Numbered from the stretch's first letter, positions 1-7,292 are shown. The stretch: DNA of 21,011 bases from a virus (IMGVR_UViG_3300042522_001021:1-21011); one strand, 5' to 3'. The notes: generated by a model from the letters alone, not told the origin. Numbers and translations: made by a program.

Positions 1-1015
1 TGTTTAAATTTAAACAATTCATTAATCGAGAAACTACTATATTTCTTTTTTGTTTGTATTCATCTTCAAATATTTGAATTAATTTAATTCCTGCCTCGTC
101 CGCAAGATCTGCTTTTAATTTATGCAAGGTTTTTCCTTTTTGTGTTTCTGTGTGCCAATAAAGACCATGCATTTCGATTCCTAGTTTCATACTAGGAACG
201 TATATATCTATTTCGTATCCTTTTAAAATCGTTCGTTCTCTGTATATAAATGGTATATCATATTGATCTAAAATATTTTTAATAAAAATTTCCATCTTAG
301 AACCCGTAGGCTTGCACTTACGACATTCTAAATATTTGTGATATTTTAAAATAGATTCAAATTCGTCTCCACATTTTTTGCATTTCCATTTATAAGATTT
401 GTATGCATTAGAAAATCCTTCATATTCTTCAAAAGGAAACAAAGGCATCACGACATCACCATCAACTAAACTATTATAATATTTTAATCTATTAATTTTT
501 GAAATTAATTCTGGATTTCCTTTATTAACTATATTTCCACTTTTAATTCTATCCTTATACTCTTGCGTTTTAGTATAATTAGTTTTTCCGTATTTTTTTA
601 GATTAGTTTCTAGTATCTTTTTCTTTCCTTCTTCTGAGGCAAAGTAATTAGTTGTGCCGTATTTTTCTAAATTTGTTTGTTTTAACTTGACCATTCTTTC
701 TGGTGATTTCATATGGCACGTCCTACTACACGTAGCTTGCCAGCCATTATTTGAATTGAAAATAGTATCTTTATTACAAACAACACAAGTTGGTTGTTGT
801 TTTACATTCTCTACGAAAGAGCGCACCCTAACAGAAAATGCGTATACAGAATTATCCAAAAATTTAGTTTCTTCTATAATTTCATTAAACAAGTCACTTC
901 CGAAATTTTTAATGAACATCTTTTCTTTTACGAATCTATAAGATCCTTCGTAATTTTCTTTCAGAAATTTTATGATTTTAGTTTTGTCGTCTTCCATATG
1001 TACTAAATATATCAT
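1..1015 (-). CDS. Vsr-like (EDxHD) homing endonuclease, C-terminus cut by window edge
   Basis: The frame is open from 1015 to the left edge (338 codons visible, no stop). The C-terminal part carries the core of the Vsr-like EDxHD homing endonucleases (family of I-Bth0305I): a Glu in GSKMEIF, then EIDIYVPSMKLGIEMHG, YWHTE, and a final Asp region ending LIQIFEDE. Before it lie two Cys4 zinc-ribbon-like clusters (CVVC with CSRTC; CKKCG with CRKC) and two copies of an LEKYG-TNY type motif common in phage nucleases, probably DNA-recognition parts. The start at 1015 is chosen because a TAAATA box lies exactly 5 nt upstream, as in many neighbours; an ATG at 997 in the same frame is the alternative. 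It would cut an allele lacking the element and spread itself by repair; the target is unknown but is probably near gene 23. It lies downstream of the capsid gene, past a terminator and a gene remnant. Confidence 0.85.
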   Translation of the reverse strand, partial: MIYLVHMEDDKTKIIKFLKENYEGSYRFVKEKMFIKNFGSDLFNEIIEETKFLDNSVYAFSVRVRSFVENVKQQPTCVVCNKDTIFNSNNGWQATCSRTCHMKSPERMVKLKQTNLEKYGTTNYFASEEGKKKILETNLKKYGKTNYTKTQEYKDRIKSGNIVNKGNPELISKINRLKYYNSLVDGDVVMPLFPFEEYEGFSNAYKSYKWKCKKCGDEFESILKYHKYLECRKCKPTGSKMEIFIKNILDQYDIPFIYRERTILKGYEIDIYVPSMKLGIEMHGLYWHTETQKGKTLHKLKADLADEAGIKLIQIFEDEYKQKRNIVVSRLMNCLNLN

Positions 1016-1020
1016 CAAAT

Positions 1021-1027
1021 TATTTAA
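1021..1027 (-). promoter_or_regulatory. TTAAATA box, 5 nt before the endonuclease start
   Basis: TTAAATA followed by ATTTG and then ATG (1015). It has the same spacing as the boxes before the head genes and resembles the 3' part of the T4 late promoter TATAAATA. It is the main argument for the upstream start of the endonuclease. Confidence 0.6.
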
Positions 1028-1038
1028 TATCAATTAAA

Positions 1039-1245
1039 TTAATCATCTATTCTTCCAGTGGCTTCAAATACACATCCAACATCGAAATTATGTGTAGTCA
1101 TTTTAGTTCTTCTTTTTATTCTAAAACTCTGTCCCTTACTTAACATCGTAAAATATTCTCCGTCTATTTTAAGTTCATTCGTGAAATTTGTATAATTATA
1201 TAGATACTCTTGTGTAGTTCCATTCGGATGATGATGTAAAAACTT
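1039..1245 (-). pseudogene. Remnant of an unidentified gene (3' end, no usable start)
   Basis: An open frame of 68 codons follows an in-frame TAA (1246-1248) and ends in TAA at 1039-1041. It looks coding: a protein-like mix with YLYNYTNFTNELKIDGEYF in the middle and VGCVFEATGRIDD at the end. The first in-frame ATG is at 1146, giving only 35 residues, and no TAAATA box or ribosome-binding site precedes either position. It lies just beyond the capsid-gene terminator and ahead of a homing endonuclease, so it is probably the 3' end of a gene displaced or truncated when the endonuclease arrived. I do not recognise the protein. A real 35-residue gene is possible but less likely. Confidence 0.45.
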
Positions 1246-1257
1246 TTATATAAAACG

Positions 1258-1288
1258 AAAAAACCCGTGGATTTCTCCACGGGTTTTT
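1258..1288 (-). terminator. Intrinsic terminator after the major capsid gene
   Basis: A perfect 10-bp stem (AAACCCGTGG paired with CCACGGGTTT) with a 6-nt loop. On the minus strand it is followed by a T-run (GGGTTTTTTCG). The T-rich flank on the other side means it could work in both directions. It closes the prohead/capsid transcription unit about 30 bp after the gp23 stop. Confidence 0.9.
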
Positions 1289-1318
1289 GTAAGTACTTTA
1301 TTATTAAATACTTAAATT

Positions 1319-2905
1319 TTACATGTAGATCGCTTGATTTCCGGGAGTAAATGCCTGACCAAGATTCTTGAGAATAATGGTGTGGTAATAGAGCGATGCT
1401 CCGAAAATATTATCCACTACGCCATATCTTGTCAAGAGTCCAACGCGAGGAGCGAAGTCATTCGGTCCGATTGTGCGTTGTACCATAACAGGAATGTATG
1501 GGCAGTAAATGATACCTGAATCATAGAATTCAGTACCTTTGTATCCGAGAAGTGCATACTCGATGCCTTCTGGACCTGTTCCGGTGCCATAGCCTACATC
1601 ACCATATACTCCGCTGTTCTGTACTTCGGTGCGTGTATCACGATAAACTTGGAAACGACCACCGAGAGAACCAACTTTAGCTACGCCAGTTTGCTGGGTA
1701 GAAACGTTGCCCTGTACAGTTACCCACTGGAATTCGGGGAGCATTTCAAAGATAGCGCACACGCGAGGTGTTGCTACGATGAAGTTTGCTGCTCCACGAC
1801 GATTGCGGATAGCGATACGGTTTGCTTCGATAATTACTCTCTGGTAGAAGTCACGGTTACGTTCAACAAGCCAACGACCATCGGCAGTAGATGGAGACCA
1901 TACAGAGAATCCTTTCTTGTAACCACCATTTAAGGAGGTTTGGATCATACGGATAATCATTTCACGGTCGATTTCGGCTTGGATCTCATATGCCATAGCA
2001 TTAGTGATTTCAGCGTCGATATCAATACCGTTCATGTTCTTTAAGTCTTGCTCTAGCTCGACAGACCATTTTGCACCAAGGCGGCGAGTACCAGCTTCAA
2101 CGGCAGTCTTCTCGAAGGATACTTCAACGGTTGGGATGTTTGCGTTGATTTCGAAATTCTTGAGAATTTCAGCAACACCACCATCAGCAGCATTAAAGTT
2201 CCATGTTACGCCAGATTCGGCATGAGTACCGAGACCTGAAAGCGCAGCAGCAGAAGCACCAGTGAAACGGGAATCTAGATATTGCCATCCTAATTCGTTG
2301 TCACCTTGTGGTGACTTACCACCTGCTCCACCGGGAAGACCACTACCGAGGTTATCACCAGAAGCTCTGTAATTTACAGTTGAGGTGTTACGATATGGTT
2401 GTCCAGATCCACTTGAAGGATTACCGGGAGCTGCATCCCAAGAAGTACCACTTTGTGATGCATCTTGATAATTACCACCGAGGGTATCCTTGGAGTACTT
2501 ATAACGGAGAGCGAATGCTAGTCCAACTGGACCAGACATTGGCTGAACGCCAACGATTTCGTTGGAGATAAGTTCTGGGAAGGTACGACGAATCATCGGA
2601 ATAAGAATCTTTGGAAGACGATTATCGCCGGGAGCGTAGCTATCGGAACCACCGGGGAATGCTCCACCAGTGCCACCGTTGTTGATAGAACCGAACATAG
2701 TTCCGGCTCCACCAGCTACGTTTGCTTCACGTAAGCAATAAGCTTCTTGGTTTTCAAGTAGCATTGCAGTGTTTAGACGAGTATGATCATCTTCAATTGC
2801 GGCTACGCTCTTGCTGGTGTAGTCGAGCACTGGTGCCCACTTTTCCAAAAGAACCTTAGCGCGATCTTGATCGATGTATGATTGTGCGGGTTTGATTTGT
2901 TTCAT
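1319..2905 (-). CDS. 23: Major capsid protein, T4 gp23 family
   Basis: Forms the hexameric lattice of the T4-type head. The protein is 528 residues (T4 gp23 has 521). Recognisable gp23 segments include GVQPMSGPVGLAFALRYKY near residue 130, the AKWSVELEQDLKNMNGID region, EIQAEIDREMI, ANFIVATPRV and the GLLTRYGVVDNIF C-terminal stretch. The N-terminal ~60 residues look like a removable prohead peptide: CLRE at residues 57-60 followed by ANVAGGAG matches the (L/I)xE rule of the gp21 protease and the position of the T4 cut after residue 65. The ATG at 2905 is preferred; a TTG at 2944 would add a Lys/Arg-rich extension. Unlike its neighbours it has a leader, with its TAAATA box 67 nt upstream. It is last in the order gp21, core protein, gp22, gp23 and is followed by a terminator. 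Confidence 0.96.
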   Translation of the reverse strand: MKQIKPAQSYIDQDRAKVLLEKWAPVLDYTSKSVAAIEDDHTRLNTAMLLENQEAYCLREANVAGGAGTMFGSINNGGTGGAFPGGSDSYAPGDNRLPKILIPMIRRTFPELISNEIVGVQPMSGPVGLAFALRYKYSKDTLGGNYQDASQSGTSWDAAPGNPSSGSGQPYRNTSTVNYRASGDNLGSGLPGGAGGKSPQGDNELGWQYLDSRFTGASAAALSGLGTHAESGVTWNFNAADGGVAEILKNFEINANIPTVEVSFEKTAVEAGTRRLGAKWSVELEQDLKNMNGIDIDAEITNAMAYEIQAEIDREMIIRMIQTSLNGGYKKGFSVWSPSTADGRWLVERNRDFYQRVIIEANRIAIRNRRGAANFIVATPRVCAIFEMLPEFQWVTVQGNVSTQQTGVAKVGSLGGRFQVYRDTRTEVQNSGVYGDVGYGTGTGPEGIEYALLGYKGTEFYDSGIIYCPYIPVMVQRTIGPNDFAPRVGLLTRYGVVDNIFGASLYYHTIILKNLGQAFTPGNQAIYM

Positions 2906-2972
2906 ATGTGTTATTTTTCTTTCTTTTTTGATTTTCGACCTCAAGATATATTAATATCAGGATCTCAAGTAA

Positions 2973-2979
2973 TATTTAC
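2973..2979 (-). promoter_or_regulatory. GTAAATA box upstream of the capsid gene (67 nt before ATG)
   Basis: GTAAATA lies in the gap between the gp22 stop and the gp23 start. With T4-like promoter geometry it would give a leader of about 62 nt, so the most highly expressed gene is the one with a clear untranslated leader. The leader contains two CTTGAG copies about 25 nt apart. Confidence 0.5.
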
Positions 2980-3009
2980 TTCTACCAAATTTTTATAAGA
3001 GCAAATATA

Positions 3010-3897
3010 TTAGTATTTACTCAATTCGTTCAAATAATTTGAAACGCTTGAAAAATTTTCTTCGATTGTTTGAACTTCTTCGGTTGTATCTTCTTCGATA
3101 ACAACACGATCTTGTTTAATTTGACGATGTGTGAACGCTTCTTCTTTAAGAGTTTGAAGACGTTCTTCTTCTTTCTTATCGAAAAGTGAAAGTGTATAAT
3201 CAATGTTCTCCATGATGAACTTTGGAGATTTTCCTTCAAAAACACGTTGTGCGTATTCTTTCTTCTTGGGATTTAGCTTAGAAGTCTTTTGTTCAAGAAT
3301 TAGAGCAGCTTTTGCTTTTGCGAGAGTTTCGCGAAGTGTTTCTACTTCGGACTTAGCTTGTTCTGCAACTTTACGTGATTCTGTAATTTGAGTTTTGCCG
3401 TCGAGAAGAGCTTCTTTTAGAGAGTCGTTCATTAATGCAGAATCAATTGCGAGACTTTCGCGGAGATTGTTTAGAATGATACGAGCTTTCTTATTTTGAA
3501 CAGCTTCGGCAATAGCTTTCTTTGGAATTTTGCTTTCGATGAATACGTCGATGTAATCAGAAACTTTTCCTACTAAGTCTGCCTTGAATTGTTTGGCTTG
3601 CTCACTTACAATAGTTTGATATTTATTAATTACTGTTTTGAGTTTAGCAGTATTGTTAGCATCTAGTGCTTCTACGACTTTTTGTAATTTCTTGCTATGA
3701 TCTGCATCGATAGCTTCTAGAAGTTGTTGTGCTTTTTCGGTATATTCAGCATCTTGTTCAGTTAGAGCTTTTTCTACATGAATCTTTACTCGTTCATTAA
3801 CAGCACTATCGAATGCTTCTTGAATTTGGCCGAGTGTTTCGTCTGTTAAAATTCCTTGGGTAGCTTCTTTGAGAAGTTTTGTAATTTCAGTTGCCAT
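3010..3897 (-). CDS. 22: Prohead core scaffolding protein, T4 gp22-like
   Basis: Internal scaffold around which gp23 assembles; in T4 it is later degraded by gp21. The protein is 295 residues, very rich in Lys, Glu, Ala and Gln, has no Cys and is almost entirely predicted helix or coiled coil, as expected for the family. The N-terminal LLKEATQGILTDETLGQIQE segment resembles gp22-like scaffolds of other T4-type phages, and the acidic C-terminal part (EEDTTEEVQTIEENF) is also typical. The position directly upstream of gp23 and downstream of the protease supports the call. The start at 3897 has a TAACTA box exactly 5 nt upstream and a full TAAATA box 19 nt upstream. Sequence conservation in this family is low, so synteny carries part of the weight. 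Confidence 0.87.
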   Translation of the reverse strand: MATEITKLLKEATQGILTDETLGQIQEAFDSAVNERVKIHVEKALTEQDAEYTEKAQQLLEAIDADHSKKLQKVVEALDANNTAKLKTVINKYQTIVSEQAKQFKADLVGKVSDYIDVFIESKIPKKAIAEAVQNKKARIILNNLRESLAIDSALMNDSLKEALLDGKTQITESRKVAEQAKSEVETLRETLAKAKAALILEQKTSKLNPKKKEYAQRVFEGKSPKFIMENIDYTLSLFDKKEEERLQTLKEEAFTHRQIKQDRVVIEEDTTEEVQTIEENFSSVSNYLNELSKY

Positions 3898-3902
3898 AAT
3901 AT

Positions 3903-3909
3903 TAGTTAG
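3903..3909 (-). promoter_or_regulatory. CTAACTA box, 5 nt before gp22
   Basis: A variant (TAACTA for TAAATA) followed by ATATT and ATG, in the standard position. The same variant occurs before the gp31-like gene. Confidence 0.4.
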
Positions 3910-3916
3910 TCTTTTT

Positions 3917-3923
3917 TATTTAT
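3917..3923 (-). promoter_or_regulatory. ATAAATA box, 19 nt before gp22
   Basis: A second, exact ATAAATA lies 8 nt upstream of the TAACTA variant in the 48-nt gap before gp22. It is a better match to the T4 late promoter and would give a leader of roughly 14 nt. Confidence 0.45.
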
Positions 3924-3945
3924 TTTTATTGATGAAATAATTAAT

Positions 3946-4593
3946 TTACCTTACGTTTGTATCGTCTCCTAAAGTTTCTGTGTTATATCTAGGCATGTCT
4001 CTTTCGAATTCTTCTTTATCTTCGTACATTTTAGTACCAGCTTCTTTGATTTTTTCGTGAATTTCTTTTAGATATGCTTTATCGGAAGAATCTTTACATG
4101 ACATAATGCATCCTTGGATTTCATCTAATAAATCCCCCCAATGTTCCATATCGACTTTTCCTAATGTATAGGCAGTCTCCATAAATCTTGTGTTTGAATT
4201 TCCGCCATGACAAGACCTTCTGAATAGTTCTTTCATCTTGGAAAATAAATCAGAGTCAAAAATTGAACGGAGATATAGAGTTTCTGATTCAACAGATTCT
4301 TTTAACTTCTTTCGTTTTGCTTGTGGAAATTTACCACCACCGAATGCGCTCTTTTTTTCTGCGTCTTTTTCGGCTTTTTCGTTACGATCTTTCTTTTTAA
4401 AAGGTTTTAGATTTGAAGTTTTGTCTTTCTTGTCTTTCTTGTCTTTTTTAAAAGGATTCTTTTTTGCTGCTTCTGCGATAGTAACTTTGATTTTTTCATT
4501 GATTACATTTTCTAGAAATGTATGAGCAGTACTAAAGTCATCAACGATTAATGAATCGACAAATTTTACAATATTTTGTTCTACGATATTCAT
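3946..4593 (-). CDS. Probable prohead core protein (gp67/gp68-like position), with extra C-terminal domain
   Basis: A 215-residue protein between the protease and the scaffold, the slot of genes 67 and 68 in T4. The first ~45 residues (FVDSLIVDDFSTAHTFLENV then INEKIKVTIAEAAKK) resemble the short gp68-type core proteins, in which a helix is followed by a KIKV-like segment. Residues 46-95 are an extremely basic low-complexity stretch (repeated KKDK, KPFKKKDR). The C-terminal ~115 residues are a distinct, more ordered helical region with three Cys (RRSCHGGNSN, GCIMSCKDS). The start at 4593 is supported by a CTAAATA box 5 nt upstream. Family membership is inferred from position and the N-terminus only; the C-terminal part is not recognised. 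Confidence 0.5.
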   Translation of the reverse strand: MNIVEQNIVKFVDSLIVDDFSTAHTFLENVINEKIKVTIAEAAKKNPFKKDKKDKKDKTSNLKPFKKKDRNEKAEKDAEKKSAFGGGKFPQAKRKKLKESVESETLYLRSIFDSDLFSKMKELFRRSCHGGNSNTRFMETAYTLGKVDMEHWGDLLDEIQGCIMSCKDSSDKAYLKEIHEKIKEAGTKMYEDKEEFERDMPRYNTETLGDDTNVR

Positions 4594-4598
4594 ATTTT

Positions 4599-4605
4599 TA
4601 TTTAG
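4599..4605 (-). promoter_or_regulatory. CTAAATA box, 5 nt before the core protein gene
   Basis: CTAAATA then AAAAT then ATG. The TAA of the box is also the stop codon of the upstream gp21 gene (4602-4604), so the two signals are fused. Confidence 0.6.
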
Positions 4606-5273
4606 CTTAATTTAATTTTATTTAAAAAATTAATAATAGATTCTTTCAAATATTCTTCTACTTTCTTTTTTGGTAGGCTGGAAATAGATCTTTCAAAATC
4701 ATCATACACTTCTTCGAATGTTCCGGATTCACCGAGAACCCATGCTTTGGATTCGAGGATTCCGTTTACGAATGCTTTTGGAAAACTTGGATCGGCTACA
4801 CAATCAATTGAAATAAGACGTAGATCTTTTACGATATTTTTACCACCAGCGGCTTCTTCTAATTGACCAAGTGCTCTGGAACTCATGCCTACACGAACTC
4901 CGTCATTTACTAGTGCACGAACAATGTGTCCACAAGGTGTGGTTAATACTTTGCTTTTTCCGTGGAAGATATTTCCGTCTTGATAAAGTTCAGTTACGAT
5001 ATGACAAGCTTTGTCGAGACTAACTTCTGCACTGCTTTCGTGGTTCAACGTACCCATTGAACGGTTTGTACGAATCATTTCTTCTTTGTAACGATTAACT
5101 TCTTTAACCATTTCTTCTAATTTGTACAAACGGTTATTACGATTGTAATTTTCCGCCATCATGTAAGGCCCTTTAATAAAAAGGGTGGACGGGCTCTTTC
5201 TATCTTTTTCCTCAAAGATATATTCAAACTGTTCGTCTGGAGCTGGTTTTTCTACAATTAATCGTAGTGACAT
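4602..5273 (-). CDS. 21: Prohead maturation protease, T4 gp21 family
   Basis: Serine protease that cleaves scaffold and capsid proteins inside the prohead. The protein is 223 residues (T4 gp21 has 212). The two family signatures are present: a His motif, GTLNHESSAEVSLD, with His at residue 78, and a nucleophile motif, VGMSSRALGQ, with Ser at 131/132. A conserved KGPYMMAENYNRNNRLY segment near residue 35-50 and the IDCVADPSFPKAFVNG segment near the end of the fold also match phage prohead proteases. The ~50 C-terminal residues are a charged tail. The start at 5273 has a CTAAATA box 5 nt upstream. This gene opens the minus-strand prohead cassette and is divergent from the plus-strand gene at 5339. 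Confidence 0.95.
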   Translation of the reverse strand: MSLRLIVEKPAPDEQFEYIFEEKDRKSPSTLFIKGPYMMAENYNRNNRLYKLEEMVKEVNRYKEEMIRTNRSMGTLNHESSAEVSLDKACHIVTELYQDGNIFHGKSKVLTTPCGHIVRALVNDGVRVGMSSRALGQLEEAAGGKNIVKDLRLISIDCVADPSFPKAFVNGILESKAWVLGESGTFEEVYDDFERSISSLPKKKVEEYLKESIINFLNKIKLS

Positions 5274-5278
5274 AAAAC

Positions 5279-5285
5279 TATTTAG
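5279..5285 (-). promoter_or_regulatory. CTAAATA box, 5 nt before gp21
   Basis: CTAAATA then GTTTT then ATG. It lies in a 65-bp intergenic region shared with the divergent plus-strand gene. No same-strand gene lies directly upstream, so this or another promoter in the gap must drive the prohead cassette unless transcription crosses the opposing gene. Confidence 0.65.
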
Positions 5286-5325
5286 AGTGAATAATAGTTT
5301 TTTTCAGTTATATTTATTCAAAAAA

Positions 5326-5333
5326 TATAAATA
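5326..5333 (+). promoter_or_regulatory. TATAAATA, perfect T4 late promoter match, 5 nt before the plus-strand gene
   Basis: TATAAATA then TTCGT then ATG (5339). It is the full 8-base T4 late promoter consensus, on the strand of the only plus-strand gene, with the same 5-nt spacing seen on the minus strand. Confidence 0.7.
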
Positions 5334-5338
5334 TTCGT

Positions 5339-6358
5339 ATGACTACGGATTCAGTAGAAATTTTCGAAAAGTATTTAAAATCGTTAAACGAAGCACGAAT
5401 GCCGAAAGGAACTCCTCGTCCAGATGTTATTGGTAGTAAAAGTTATAAACAAAAAACTACAATGGCAGATAATCCAGATGCTTCTGAAGCACACGGGGCT
5501 ACTATTGGAAGAAACACTGCATTAACTCCAACACAATCTGATAAAATTAGAGATAGAAACTTTGAATCATATAGAAATGAAGATATGGAAGAAGGTTATT
5601 ATATTCAATTAACTGGAGAAGGATCTAGAGTTTCTAGAAATTCACAAAAAACCTTAATGAATTTAATGCGTGAATATTCAAATAACAAATACTTTCAAAA
5701 TGAAGTAGACGGAGATTTAGTAATTCCTTATTGGATACTTCCAGATTGTATAGAATATTTTACTATGAGTGCAAAGTCGGAAAAAAATCCAAATCTTCGT
5801 CAAGCATATATAGATGCACTCATATTTATGTATGAAGCCATGAGTGATAAAACCACTTATCAACAAATATATAGAAATTCTAAACCTGTATTAAGAATAA
5901 AATCAGAAGGAGGAAAAAGAGAAGTAGAAGAATTAAAAGATACTTATGATGAATTTTCTTCTAAAATAATAGGAAGAATTAAAACATTAAAAACAAATCC
6001 TCCAATGGCATTAGTATTAAAGCCTTTTCTTTTTCACAACCACACAAAACCAAGACAACAAGTAAAATTTGGGTCTGATGTTTACGAAGATGCTATATTT
6101 CTACATGCTCCCGGAGAAGGTGGTCATACTATTTTTGGAAAAACAGATATAGAACCCAAACATGACTATGAAGGAACAGATCCAACATATGGTGTAAGTA
6201 GTGCTGAAAATATAACAGAACCAGAATTAAATAAAATTCACATAAAAGACAAAGAACAAGCAAGAAATACTCCATCTCCAGCAAAATCATTAGGAACACC
6301 AAAAGTTAAAAGAAAGAAAATAAAAGAATCTTTCTTTATCAAGGATATTCCTTTTTAA
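5339..6358 (+). CDS. Unidentified 339-residue phage protein, only plus-strand gene
   Basis: I do not recognise this protein. It has no signal peptide or membrane segment. The N-terminal ~75 residues are polar and probably disordered (KGTPRPDVIGSKSYKQ, DNPDASEAHG). Residues ~85-235 look folded and helical, including DGDLVIPYWILPDCIEYF and a Tyr-rich helix. The section around residues 220-270 is more beta-like (MALVLKPFLFHNHTKP, EDAIFLHAPGEGGHTIF). The C-terminal ~50 residues are again polar and end in a Lys-rich stretch with a hydrophobic tip. The start is set by TATAAATA 5 nt upstream. It is inserted against the direction of all neighbours between gp21 and the 6355 gene, and its stop overlaps the stop of that gene by 4 bp with no terminator between. 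It may be a structural protein or a late insertion. Confidence 0.85.
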   Translation: MTTDSVEIFEKYLKSLNEARMPKGTPRPDVIGSKSYKQKTTMADNPDASEAHGATIGRNTALTPTQSDKIRDRNFESYRNEDMEEGYYIQLTGEGSRVSRNSQKTLMNLMREYSNNKYFQNEVDGDLVIPYWILPDCIEYFTMSAKSEKNPNLRQAYIDALIFMYEAMSDKTTYQQIYRNSKPVLRIKSEGGKREVEELKDTYDEFSSKIIGRIKTLKTNPPMALVLKPFLFHNHTKPRQQVKFGSDVYEDAIFLHAPGEGGHTIFGKTDIEPKHDYEGTDPTYGVSSAENITEPELNKIHIKDKEQARNTPSPAKSLGTPKVKRKKIKESFFIKDIPF

Positions 6359-6825
6359 ATGAATATCTCAGAAAGAAAACTTTCCCACTTTTCGTGGTGT
6401 TCTGCAATATTTTCTTGATTGTTCTGTGTGAACAGTTTTTTAGATAATCCTCTATAGAATTCAGAAGGTGGTGCTCCTTTTTTTGCTCTACGTTCCATTG
6501 CGGCTCGAAAGAAAGATAATGCTACTAATGTTTTTTCAGCTAATATAAAACCACGATCATCTAAAACATAAGGAAGTGGATCTTTTCTTTTTAATCCGTT
6601 ATAAACAATAATTGCTACTTGATGACATTCTTCTTTGTTTTCTGCGAAAGTAGCAGTCATACAGAGAAAAGTTAAAACATCAAGTGGTTTGGAAGATAAG
6701 AATGTTTCACTTTTCTCTAAGATCTTAGTTCCAAAAGCAACATATAACTGTTCTGGATCTTCGGAATATAATACTTTGATTAATTTTGCTGATTTATCAT
6801 CGTATAATTCATCAATTAAACTCAC
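6355..6825 (-). CDS. Conserved-looking hypothetical protein, 156 residues
   Basis: No function assigned. It is a soluble, mainly helical protein with two notable parts: a hydrophobic helix pair around residues 45-75 (SKPLDVLTFLCMTATFAENK and VAIIVYNGL), and a C-terminal segment RRAKKGAPPSEFYRGLSKK followed by IAEHHEKWESFLSEIF. The latter reminds me of short conserved proteins in T4-type marine phages, but I cannot name a family. The start is GTG at 6825, supported by a TTAAATA box exactly 5 nt upstream. It directly follows gp4 (15 nt gap) and converges with the plus-strand gene. Its place among head genes suggests a late or virion role (inference). Confidence 0.85.
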   Translation of the reverse strand: MSLIDELYDDKSAKLIKVLYSEDPEQLYVAFGTKILEKSETFLSSKPLDVLTFLCMTATFAENKEECHQVAIIVYNGLKRKDPLPYVLDDRGFILAEKTLVALSFFRAAMERRAKKGAPPSEFYRGLSKKLFTQNNQENIAEHHEKWESFLSEIFI

Positions 6826-6830
6826 AATAT

Positions 6831-6837
6831 TATTTAA
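6831..6837 (-). promoter_or_regulatory. TTAAATA box, 5 nt before the GTG start at 6825
   Basis: TTAAATA then ATATT then GTG. The flank AAGTTAAATAATA is shared with the box before gp4. Confidence 0.6.
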
Positions 6838-6839
6838 CT

Positions 6840-7292
6840 TTAAAACAATTCTTTTTCTGTTAAGATAATAAATTCTGCTCCTCTGTCTTTTGCATATTTT
6901 TTAGCGGCTTCCCATTTAGCTTGGTTAACTGCCCATTGTGTATTTTCGTACAATACCGTAGCTTTCTTTTTCTTTTTAGAAGGAACCGGAGCCAACGTTT
7001 GTTTATATGGCTTTATCTCTATAAGATACTTTTTAATCTTATCACCTTCTTTTAATACTATGTAATTGTCTACAAAATATCGGTGTATTCTGTTGTCTAT
7101 TGGACTTCTATACGGGACTACGATATTCTCCGATCCCCACTCAACCACATTAGGATTAGAATCCGCCCATAAAAGAAACTTTCGTTCATAAGAAGATCGG
7201 AAGACCGCATATTCACCCATAAACTTTTGGGGATTTTTAGGTTTAAAATAACCTTGTTTAAATCGTTCATCTTTTTTTCCTAATGGAAGCAC
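6840..7292 (-). CDS. 4: Head completion protein, T4 gp4 family (PD-(D/E)XK nuclease fold)
   Basis: In T4, gp4 (also called gp50) is needed to finish the packaged head before tail joining. The protein is 150 residues, the same length as T4 gp4. Highly conserved segments are visible: FRSSYERKFLLWADSNPNVV with Glu 36, EWGSENIVVPYRSPIDN, HRYFVDNYI with Asp 75, LIEIKPYKQ with Glu 92 and Lys 94, and a C-terminal QAKWEAAKKYAKDRGAEF. Asp 75 and the ExK triad fit a PD-(D/E)XK nuclease core. The start is GTG at 7292 with a TTAAATA box 5 nt upstream. It lies between the repeat protein and the 6355 gene, away from its T4 neighbours. Confidence 0.92.
   Translation of the reverse strand: MLPLGKKDERFKQGYFKPKNPQKFMGEYAVFRSSYERKFLLWADSNPNVVEWGSENIVVPYRSPIDNRIHRYFVDNYIVLKEGDKIKKYLIEIKPYKQTLAPVPSKKKKKATVLYENTQWAVNQAKWEAAKKYAKDRGAEFIILTEKELF

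Noticed and set aside
654-1006. Two plus-strand open frames over the left-edge endonuclease
   Set aside because: They are antisense to a frame with clear zinc-ribbon and EDxHD motifs and have no coding character of their own.
1290-1312. AT-rich imperfect inverted repeat (aagta ... tactt) just after the capsid stop
   Set aside because: The stem is short with mismatches and next to a much stronger GC stem; no separate function can be supported.
2906-2944. TTG start at 2944 for the capsid protein
   Set aside because: It would add a Lys/Arg-rich extension not seen in gp23 proteins; ATG at 2905 gives a typical length of 528 residues.
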